Below are positions 1-5,198 of a stretch of 5,855 nt of DNA, piece after piece. Every line of letters begins with the position of its first letter. Position 1 is the stretch's first letter. Below the pieces are notes generated by a model, which was given only the letters and a program-made list of their open reading frames with translations, was not told the origin of the DNA and did not search any database. A program made the translations under genes and the position numbers. The stretch comes from Anaerolineales bacterium (GTDB lineage Bacteria > Chloroflexota > Anaerolineae > Anaerolineales > DRMV01), in the NCBI GenBank assembly GCA_015491595.1, contig WFVP01000213.1, positions 1-5,855 on the forward strand. Direction: 5' to 3'.

Positions 1-380
1 CGGTGGGCCTAGCCGCGGCCATTGAATACCTGGAGAGCGTTGGGTGGGAGGCCATCACCGCCCACGAGCGGGCCCTGGGCGAGTACCTGCTTCCCCGTTT
101 GCTGGAGATTCCCGGCCTGCGGCTCCTCGGTCCCACTACGATGGACGACCGAGGCACGGTGTTCTCCTTCTGGTTGGACGCGGCTCATCCCCATGATGTG
201 GCCCAGGTCCTGGACCACTACGGCGTGGCGGTGCGGGCCGGGCACCACTGCGCGCAGCCTCTGCACCAGCGCTACGGCGTGCCGGCCAGCACCCGTGCCA
301 GCCTGTACCTGTACAACACCTTTGAGGACCTGGACCGCTTCCTGCAAGCCCTGCGGCACGTGGTGGAGATGTTTTCCTAA
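1..380 (+). CDS. sufS: Cysteine desulfurase SufS-type, C-terminal part (5' truncated by window edge)
   Basis: This is the C-terminal end of a PLP-dependent cysteine desulfurase (class V aminotransferase fold), which takes sulfur from L-cysteine as an enzyme persulfide for Fe-S cluster assembly in the cytoplasm. About 125 residues are visible and the frame is open to the left edge; E. coli SufS is about 406 residues, so roughly 280 lie outside. Numbering from the GTG at position 3, the motif RAGHHCAQP is at residues 78-86 with the persulfide-forming cysteine at 83. Arg98 in STRASLYLYNT sits 15 residues later, the same spacing as Cys364/Arg379 in E. coli SufS. The leftmost GTG is an internal Val codon (VGLAAAIEYLES is typical mid-protein SufS sequence), not a start. 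The gene ends with TAA and is followed by a convergent gene, so it is last in its transcript and no sufU-like gene follows. The related isoform CsdA is the main alternative name. Confidence 0.93.
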   Translation, partial: VGLAAAIEYLESVGWEAITAHERALGEYLLPRLLEIPGLRLLGPTTMDDRGTVFSFWLDAAHPHDVAQVLDHYGVAVRAGHHCAQPLHQRYGVPASTRASLYLYNTFEDLDRFLQALRHVVEMFS

Positions 381-408
381 AGGGGTTTTCCCTTCCCCCG
401 TAGAACAA

Positions 409-431
409 GGCGGTGGTGCGTGACCACCGCC
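409..431. terminator. 9-bp perfect hairpin in the convergent intergenic region
   Basis: GGCGGTGGT (409-417) and ACCACCGCC (423-431) pair perfectly around a 5-base loop. Read on the minus strand the stem is followed by TTGTTCT, a modest T-rich tail, so it could terminate the transcript arriving from treT. Read on the plus strand it lies 28 bases after the sufS stop, but there the tail is not T-rich. The function is inferred from position between convergent genes and from the stem. Confidence 0.5.
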
Positions 432-483
432 CTGAAGGATGGTCCTTTCACAAATGGAGCCCGGTTTGTTGGGCCTTGAAACA

Positions 484-498
484 GGCGGCTTTGCCGCC
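484..498. other. Short GC hairpin in the convergent intergenic region
   Basis: GGCGGC (484-489) and GCCGCC (493-498) form a 6-bp stem with a TTT loop. It resembles a smaller version of the hairpin at 526-553, which shares the CTTTG-type loop. Neither strand has a clear T tract directly after it, so it may only assist termination or be incidental. Confidence 0.3.
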
Positions 499-525
499 GA
501 AAAGAAGATTTCTTTGGGAGCGCTT

Positions 526-553
526 TTTGCGGCGGGCTTTGGCCCGCCGCAAA
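526..553. terminator. Strong GC-rich hairpin, probable terminator after sufS
   Basis: GCGGCGGGC (529-537) pairs perfectly with GCCCGCCGC (542-550) around a TTTG loop. The stem can be extended by TTT (526-528) with AAA (551-553) to 12 bp. On the plus strand TTTT follows at 554-557, so it fits a rho-independent terminator for transcription from sufS. It ends 3 bases before the treT stop codon on the opposite strand. On the minus strand the stem is followed by A residues, so it fits treT less well. Confidence 0.55.
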
Positions 554-556
554 TTT

Positions 557-1795
557 TCATACCGCCAGCTCTGCGAAGAGTTTGAGATAGTCCCGCAGTA
601 AACGGGGCATGAGGAAGTGCCGGCGTACGTGTTCCCGGCCGGCCTTTCCCATCCGTTGGGCCTCCACGGGATGTCGGAGCAGATACAGGATGCGCTCCGC
701 CGCCTCTTCCACGGTTTCGACAAGGAAGCCTGTTTCTCCATCCCGCACCTGCAGGGGAATGCCGCCCACCCGACCGCCCACGACGGGTTTGCCTTTCCAC
801 AAGGCTTCGGTCACCGCCAGGCCGAAGCCCTCACGGGTGGACTTTTGCACCACCACCGTGGCCATGGTCTGGAACGCGGCCACTTCCACCGGGCCCACAC
901 CGTGGAAGTTGTGGAGCACGTGGATGTCCATGTCTTCCCCGGCGTAGCGCAACACCCGGTCCAAGTAGAACCAGCCCTCGGGGTCGTCGTGGGCCATGAC
1001 GCCCACCAGGGCCAGTTGCACCGTTGGCACTTCTCGCTTGACCGCCCGGTACGCATCGATGACGCCCAAGGGGTCCTTCCAGGGGTCGAAGCGGGCCACC
1101 TGGAGGAGCAGGGGTCGGTCGGGGTCGGGGCCGAAGCGGGCTACCGTTTCCCGGGCCCGGTCCGGGGCCATGGGTTGGTTTTTGGGCACCAGGGGGTCGA
1201 TGGTCGGCGGAATGATGCGGATGTGGGGTTCCCGGATGCCCGGAAAGACGAAATCTTGCAAGGTGAAGATGACCGCGTCGTACTCTTCCACGTAGGGGAG
1301 GAAGAAGGCCTGGAAGGGCGGATGGGGTCGGGAGGTGTCGATGTGACAGCGCCATATCCAGCGACGTCCTCCCCGGCCCTCGGCGAAGCGGCGCAGGCCC
1401 GCGGGTTGGGGGTCGTGCACCACCACGAAGTCGTACGCGCCTTCGAAGCGGGAGGCGTTCTCCCGGTTATAGCGCTCCCAGATGGCCTGCATCTCGGGCG
1501 TGAAGTCCAGGGCCATGCCCTGCAGGCCGTTGTGGCAGGCTTTGGTCACCTGAAAGAACTCGTTTTCCCCGTGAATTACCTGCCACTGAGCGTCCAGCCC
1601 CACGTCCTGCATCAGGGGTACCAGGGATTGGAGGATTTCGGCCACGCCGCCTCCGAAGGCCGTGGCGTTGATGTGGACCACGCGCGCGCCTCGAAGCCGT
1701 CGGGCCAGTTCGTCGATTTCGTCCAGTAACGCGTCATCCACAATGCCGCGGTAGTCCTGGAGACGCTTGGGTTGTGTGGGAACGGTCTGTAACAT
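557..1795 (-). CDS. treT: Trehalose synthase TreT (GT4 trehalose glycosyltransferring synthase)
   Basis: This 412-residue cytoplasmic glycosyltransferase is recognised as TreT, which interconverts NDP-glucose plus glucose with trehalose plus NDP. Characteristic blocks in order are INATAFGGGVAE (42-53, N-terminal Rossmann domain), VVHDPQPAGL (125-134), WRCHIDTS (148-155), IPPTIDP (195-201), QVARFDPWKDP (232-242, start of the C-terminal nucleotide-binding domain) and QKSTREGFGL (317-326). The GT4 E-x7-E pair is Glu322 and Glu330. The length matches archaeal TreT proteins of about 410-415 residues. The ATG start is supported by AAGGAG six bases upstream. It is the last gene of the sugar-transport block, 123 bases after the second permease gene. 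In Thermococcus/Pyrococcus, TreT also follows malE-malF-malG. The flux direction (trehalose breakdown after import, or synthesis) cannot be read from sequence; the transporter context favours breakdown. A related GT4 phosphorylase or sucrose-type enzyme is possible but less likely given the motifs. Confidence 0.9.
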   Translation of the reverse strand: MLQTVPTQPKRLQDYRGIVDDALLDEIDELARRLRGARVVHINATAFGGGVAEILQSLVPLMQDVGLDAQWQVIHGENEFFQVTKACHNGLQGMALDFTPEMQAIWERYNRENASRFEGAYDFVVVHDPQPAGLRRFAEGRGGRRWIWRCHIDTSRPHPPFQAFFLPYVEEYDAVIFTLQDFVFPGIREPHIRIIPPTIDPLVPKNQPMAPDRARETVARFGPDPDRPLLLQVARFDPWKDPLGVIDAYRAVKREVPTVQLALVGVMAHDDPEGWFYLDRVLRYAGEDMDIHVLHNFHGVGPVEVAAFQTMATVVVQKSTREGFGLAVTEALWKGKPVVGGRVGGIPLQVRDGETGFLVETVEEAAERILYLLRHPVEAQRMGKAGREHVRRHFLMPRLLRDYLKLFAELAV

Positions 1796-1801
1796 GGGCT
1801 G

Positions 1802-1807
1802 CTCCTT
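1802..1807 (-). promoter_or_regulatory. Ribosome binding site of treT
   Basis: On the minus strand AAGGAG lies six bases before the ATG at 1795. It fixes the treT start and shows that treT has its own good initiation signal rather than relying on coupling to the permease gene upstream. Confidence 0.8.
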
Positions 1808-1869
1808 GATCGAGAGGTTCGCGGGAATGCGATAGGGGTTTTGAACCGGCGCCCCGTTGCGTTGTCCGG

Positions 1870-1892
1870 ATGGACCCGTCGTTGAGGTCCAT
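1870..1892 (-). other. Hairpin in the permease-treT gap
   Basis: ATGGACC (1870-1876) and GGTCCAT (1886-1892) form a 7-bp perfect inverted repeat with a 9-base loop. It sits 26 bases after the second permease stop codon in a 123-base gap. There is no T tract on the minus strand, so it does not look like a standard terminator. An RNA stability or processing role is possible but unproven. I found no convincing -35/-10 pair or operator palindrome elsewhere in the gap. Confidence 0.35.
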
Positions 1893-1918
1893 TCCCGATG
1901 TCCGTTTTGGCCCGGGTT

Positions 1919-2767
1919 TCATCCCTTGATGGAACCTGCCAGAATTCCCCGCACGAAGTAACGTTGCAGGGTGAGGAAGACCACCAGGGGCAGGGCCATG
2001 GTGACGAAGGCCGCCGCGGTCAGCAGGTGCCAGTTCTGCCCTAAGGAGTTGACCAGGCCGGTGAGCTTCACCGTGAGGGGGGCCACGTCTTCCGTCCCGC
2101 CCAGGTAGATGAGGGCCACCAGGAGGTCGTTCCAGACCCACAGAAACTGAAAGATGGCCAGGGAGGCCAGGGCCGGGGTAGACAGGGGTAAGGCCAACCG
2201 CCAGAACGCGGTCCACTGGGAAGCGCCGTCCAGGTAAGCGGATTCGAAGAGGTCTCGTGGCAGCGCGGCGAAGAAGTTGCGCAAGAGGTAGATAGCAAAG
2301 GGCAGGCCGTATCCGGTGTGGGCCAGCCAGATGCCGACGAAGGTCCCGGCCAGGCCCAGGCGGTTGTACACCCGCAGGAGGGGGATGAGGGTCATCTGCA
2401 GGGGGACAATCATCAGGCCCACGACCACGCCGAAGAGGAACCGCCGGGCAGGGAAGTCCATCCAGGCGAAGGCGTACGCGGCCAGCGCGGCCACGCTGAT
2501 GGGAATCACCGTGGAGGGGATGGTAATCAACAGGCTGTTTCGAAAGGCGCGGGCCATGCCCTGGGCGGTGAGGATTTCGATGTAATTCTCCAGGGTGAAC
2601 TGCCGCAAGTCCCAAAAATGGGTAAACACCGTCCACCATCCGCTGGAAAGCACCGCATCTCGGGGCCGAAAGGAGCTGACCAGCAGGCCGACCGTGGGCG
2701 TGAGCCAGAGGAGGGCCACGCTGATGAGCACGGCGTGCAACACGAGGCGTTCGGGACGGATACGCAT
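1919..2767 (-). CDS. Sugar ABC transporter permease, MalG/AglG-type (CUT1 family)
   Basis: This 282-residue inner-membrane protein is the second transmembrane subunit of a carbohydrate importer. About six hydrophobic segments are visible, near residues 9-31, 74-97, 108-131, 141-163, 198-220 and 247-268. The cytoplasmic EAA loop that docks on the ATPase is at about 175-194 (ESA, then Gly181 in DGAS, then LALP). The C-terminus ending in GSIKG is typical of MalG-type permeases. The ATG is preceded by GGGAG about nine bases upstream. It starts 56 bases after the stop of the partner permease gene. Length and layout match the MalG/AglG/UgpE class. The substrate cannot be read from this subunit alone; the neighbouring binding protein and TreT suggest trehalose or another alpha-glucoside. 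Confidence 0.9.
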   Translation of the reverse strand: MRIRPERLVLHAVLISVALLWLTPTVGLLVSSFRPRDAVLSSGWWTVFTHFWDLRQFTLENYIEILTAQGMARAFRNSLLITIPSTVIPISVAALAAYAFAWMDFPARRFLFGVVVGLMIVPLQMTLIPLLRVYNRLGLAGTFVGIWLAHTGYGLPFAIYLLRNFFAALPRDLFESAYLDGASQWTAFWRLALPLSTPALASLAIFQFLWVWNDLLVALIYLGGTEDVAPLTVKLTGLVNSLGQNWHLLTAAAFVTMALPLVVFLTLQRYFVRGILAGSIKG

Positions 2768-2792
2768 GGCCGACTCTCCCGGGGTGGGTCCC

Positions 2793-2806
2793 TGCGGTCA
2801 GCGGTG
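2793..2806. repeat. Two heptamers of the intergenic repeat family
   Basis: TGCGGTC (2793-2799) and AGCGGTG (2800-2806) follow each other directly in the 56-base gap between the two permease genes. They match the heptamer pattern found in the larger element at 3704-3824, sharing the string GTCAGCGGT with its left arm (3716-3724). Two units alone could be chance, so this call depends on the larger array. Confidence 0.45.
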
Positions 2807-2823
2807 GACCATGGACGTTGACG

Positions 2824-3693
2824 TCACCGCTCCCCGCTCTCCAAGAAACGGCTCATGTTGATGAGCATGACGGGCAGAATGGCCAGCAGGAGCACCACGG
2901 CAATCGCGCTGGCCCGGCCGAAGTTTCGAAAGTGGAACATTTCTTTGTACATCCGGTTGGCGATGACCTCGGTGTCGTAGTTGCCGTTGGTCATGACGTA
3001 CACAATGTCGAAGACCTTGAGGACGTTGATAATCATGGTGGTGGTGACCACCGCGAGGGTGGGCTTCATCAAGGGCAGGATGATGCGCCAGAAAATCTGC
3101 CATTCGCTGGCGCCGTCCACCCGGGCCGCTTCCAGGAGTTCCCGGGGAATTCCCTTGTAGGCCGCGGAGAGGATGACCAGGTTGAAGCCCGTCCAAATCC
3201 ACACGCCTACTGCGATGAGGGAGAAGTTGTTGATGTGGCGGTTCGTGAGCCAGGCTACGGGTTTGGTGTGGAACACGTCCACCAGGATGGCGTTCAAGAG
3301 GCCGATTTGGGGTGCCTGGGCCGGACGGTAGGCGTACATGAAGAGCCAAATCACGCCCGCGCCCGCGAAGGAAATGGCCATGGGCAGGAACACCGCGGAC
3401 TTGAACAGGCTTTCGTACCGCACCCGGTCGGCCATGACCGCGAGGACGAGTCCTAAACTCACCGTGGTCGAGGTGAAGACCACAATCCACAGCAGGTTGT
3501 TGCGGAAGGCGATGCGCATGGGCCGGGCGGTGAACACCCAGCGGTAGTTCTCCAGCCCAATGAACGTTTCCCCGCGCGCATCGTAGAAGCTGAGCCGCAG
3601 GGTTTCCACCGTGGGATACACCAGGTACGCGGCCAGGATGAGCAGCGCGGGGGCCAGATACAACCAGGGGAGCCAAGACTTTTGCCAGCGCAT
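2824..3693 (-). CDS. Sugar ABC transporter permease, MalF/AglF-type (CUT1 family)
   Basis: This 289-residue inner-membrane protein is the first transmembrane subunit of the carbohydrate importer. Hydrophobic segments are visible near residues 10-27, 64-87, 97-120, 157-178, 212-232 and 262-281. The EAA loop for ATPase contact is clear: EAA at 188-190, Gly194 in VDGAS and ILP at 205-207. It lacks the long N-terminal extension and large periplasmic loop of enterobacterial MalF and has the compact length usual for AglF/UgpA-like permeases. The ATG at 3693 is the first start after an in-frame TGA three codons upstream (3700-3702). However, no good Shine-Dalgarno is visible; the best candidate is a weak GACGAG. 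The upstream 129-base gap is filled by heptamer repeats reaching to 10 bases from the start, so its translation may be lower than that of the binding protein. Confidence 0.9.
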   Translation of the reverse strand: MRWQKSWLPWLYLAPALLILAAYLVYPTVETLRLSFYDARGETFIGLENYRWVFTARPMRIAFRNNLLWIVVFTSTTVSLGLVLAVMADRVRYESLFKSAVFLPMAISFAGAGVIWLFMYAYRPAQAPQIGLLNAILVDVFHTKPVAWLTNRHINNFSLIAVGVWIWTGFNLVILSAAYKGIPRELLEAARVDGASEWQIFWRIILPLMKPTLAVVTTTMIINVLKVFDIVYVMTNGNYDTEVIANRMYKEMFHFRNFGRASAIAVVLLLAILPVMLINMSRFLESGER

Positions 3694-3703
3694 GGCTCGT
3701 CAG

Positions 3704-3824
3704 GGTGGTCGGCAGTCAGCGGTCGGCAGTCGGCGGTGTGGTGGCGGTGGGCCGTCAGCAGGATGGCCGACAGCCCACCGCTCACTGCTTATTGCTGCCT
3801 GTTGACCGCTATCCGCTCACGGCT
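3704..3824. repeat. Opposed arrays of degenerate 7-base repeats forming a hairpin element
   Basis: On the plus strand five contiguous heptamers run from 3704 to 3738 (GGTGGTC, GGCAGTC, AGCGGTC, GGCAGTC, GGCGGTG). Seven contiguous heptamers of the opposite orientation run from 3776 to 3824 (CACCGCT, CACTGCT, TATTGCT, GCCTGTT, GACCGCT, ATCCGCT, CACGGCT; rough consensus nAnYGCT, the reverse complement of the left arm pattern). Between them GCGGTGGGC (3744-3752) pairs perfectly with GCCCACCGC (3773-3781). AGCGGTC (3718-3724) also pairs fully with GACCGCT (3804-3810). The element fills nearly the whole gap: its right end includes two bases of the binding-protein stop codon and its left end lies 10 bases from the permease start. 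The role is unknown; an RNA stability or attenuation structure, or a spreading intergenic repeat, would fit. Confidence 0.7.
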
Positions 3825-5184
3825 ACTTGTAGGCGTCCTGGGCCGCGGCCTCGATGGCCTGGAGCACCTCATCCAGAGGTTGGCCGCTCACGTAGTCCAG
3901 CACGCCCTGCCAGAAGGCGCCCGCACCCACCGCGGCCGGCATCAGGTCCGAGCCGTCGAAGCGGGCCACCTGGGCTTCCACGATGGCCTTGGCCATGTTG
4001 CGGGTCAGGTCGTCGGGGTAGGCATCCAGGGGCACCTGCTTGTTCGCGGAGATGAAGCCGCCCTTCTGGGCCCAGATGGTCTGGGGTTCCGCGCTGGCCA
4101 GGTACTTCACGAATTCCCGCACCTCAGGCGTGTCGTTGAAGACCACCACCACGTCGCCCGCGATGAGGGCCGGGGTACCCCACTTGGGGTCGATGGGCGG
4201 CAGCACGAAGAAGTTGTAGTCTTCACCCGCGGTCAGACCCTCGGGGAAGAATCCGGTGATGAAGGACGCCTGGCGGTGCAGGTAACAGCCGGGCGGGTCG
4301 TCGAAGAGGGGTCGCGGGGCATCGCCGAAGCTGGTGTTGAGGGCGCCTTCCGGTCCGCCGTAGACGTAGTTTTCGTTGAGCACGATTTGGCCGAACATCT
4401 CCCAGGCCTTCTTGACCGCTTCATCGGTCCAGGGGATTTCGTGGCGGACCCACTTGTCATACACCTCGGGCCCCGCGGTGCGCAGCATGATATCCTCAAT
4501 CCAGTCGGTGCCGGGCCAACCGCTGGCCGCACCGCTCTCCAGGCCGATGCACCAAGCCGTGGCCCCGTCCTGGGCAATCTGCTCGGTCAGCGCCATGAGC
4601 TCATCCCAGGTGGTGGGCACGGAGTATCCTTTGGCCTCGAAGGCCTTGGGGTTATACCAGACCAGGCTCTTGATGGCGACCTTGTAGAAGATGCCGTAGA
4701 GCTTGCCGTCATAGCTGGCCAGGTCCACCCAGGACTGACCATAATCCTTCTTGATTTGCTCGACATCGAGGATGTCATCCAGGGGGACCAGTTTACCTTG
4801 CGCGGCCAGTTCATAGAGCTGGCCGGGGTTGGGGAGGATGGCGATATCCGGCGGGTTTCCGGCTTCCACGCGGGTGGTGAGCACCGCGGCCAGGTCGCGA
4901 GTGCCCTCAAAGGCCACGCCAATGCCCGTCTTCTCGGTGAAGGGCGCGACCGCGTCCTGGAAGGCTTCCCGTTCCGCACCGCCCCAGACGCCTAGAACCA
5001 CGATAGTGCCCTTCTTGGGTTGGACCTCAACGGTCTTCACTACCTCGACTTCCTTGGTCACCACGACCTGCTTCTCCACCTCCTGGGTCACGACCACGGT
5101 TTTCACCACTTCTTTGGGCTGACAGGCTGCCAACACGGCCAGCCCCAACGTCAACAGCATCCACATCCACCAACGGCGAATCAT
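3823..5184 (-). CDS. Alpha-glucoside-type ABC transporter solute-binding lipoprotein (AglE/MalE-like)
   Basis: This 453-residue extracytoplasmic binding protein delivers sugar to the two permeases encoded after it. Its N-terminus has a charged start (MIRR), a hydrophobic stretch and a lipobox LAAC with the lipidated Cys21. A Val/Thr/Glu/Lys-rich linker (about 26-54) follows, with two 10-residue units VVVTQEVEKQ and VVVTKEVEVV at 30-39 and 40-49. The family 1 binding domain begins near residue 59. Recognisable blocks are PPDIAILPNPGQ (111-122), KLYGIFYKVAIKSLVWYNP (161-179) and WCIGLESGAASGWPGTDW (211-228). The last resembles AglE-type alpha-glucoside binding proteins of COG1653. Many tryptophans and tyrosines fit a sugar site. 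The start is fixed by a near-perfect AAGGAGGTGA four bases upstream. Trehalose is the inferred ligand because of TreT; maltose, sucrose or another alpha-glucoside remain possible. Confidence 0.9.
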   Translation of the reverse strand: MIRRWWMWMLLTLGLAVLAACQPKEVVKTVVVTQEVEKQVVVTKEVEVVKTVEVQPKKGTIVVLGVWGGAEREAFQDAVAPFTEKTGIGVAFEGTRDLAAVLTTRVEAGNPPDIAILPNPGQLYELAAQGKLVPLDDILDVEQIKKDYGQSWVDLASYDGKLYGIFYKVAIKSLVWYNPKAFEAKGYSVPTTWDELMALTEQIAQDGATAWCIGLESGAASGWPGTDWIEDIMLRTAGPEVYDKWVRHEIPWTDEAVKKAWEMFGQIVLNENYVYGGPEGALNTSFGDAPRPLFDDPPGCYLHRQASFITGFFPEGLTAGEDYNFFVLPPIDPKWGTPALIAGDVVVVFNDTPEVREFVKYLASAEPQTIWAQKGGFISANKQVPLDAYPDDLTRNMAKAIVEAQVARFDGSDLMPAAVGAGAFWQGVLDYVSGQPLDEVLQAIEAAAQDAYK

Positions 5185-5188
5185 CCCT

Positions 5189-5198
5189 TCACCTCCTT
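5189..5198 (-). promoter_or_regulatory. Very strong ribosome binding site of the binding-protein gene, overlapping the regulator stop codon
   Basis: On the minus strand AAGGAGGTGA matches the 16S rRNA anti-Shine-Dalgarno over ten bases, four bases before the ATG at 5184. The regulator stop TAA (5199-5197) shares its two A residues with the start of this site. This suggests translational coupling and high expression of the binding protein, which is usually needed in excess over the permeases. Confidence 0.85.

Noticed and set aside
401..448. T-box-like string on the plus strand (GGCGGTGGT...ACCACCGCC followed by GTCCTTT), resembling a T-box antiterminator
   Set aside because: The exact T-box core (AGGGTGGNACCGCG) is not present, the upstream part would lie inside sufS, and no aminoacyl-tRNA synthetase or amino-acid gene follows on the plus strand. 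A simple hairpin explains it.
617..1729. Long plus-strand open frame (370 codons) antisense to treT
   Set aside because: It is the mirror of a well-conserved GT4 coding sequence in GC-rich DNA. The translation is rich in His, Gly and Val with no family resemblance, and no ribosome binding site was evident.
1796..1918. LacI-type operator or internal promoter before treT
   Set aside because: I found no CG-centred operator-like palindrome and no convincing -35/-10 pair at proper spacing. The only inverted repeat has a 9-base loop and looks more like an RNA hairpin.
3459..3785. Minus-strand open frame (108 codons) across the heptamer region into the permease gene
   Set aside because: It overlaps the permease out of frame and its N-terminal half is translated heptamer repeat (LTAD-like strings), which is a known way for such repeats to create false proteins.
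3704..3824. CRISPR array
   Set aside because: The units are only 7 bases, degenerate and directly adjacent without spacers, and the two arms are in opposite orientation.
3682..4995. Long plus-strand open frame (437 codons) antisense to the binding-protein gene
   Set aside because: It begins in the heptamer repeat and runs opposite a clear lipoprotein gene; its composition is that of an antisense shadow and no domain is recognisable.
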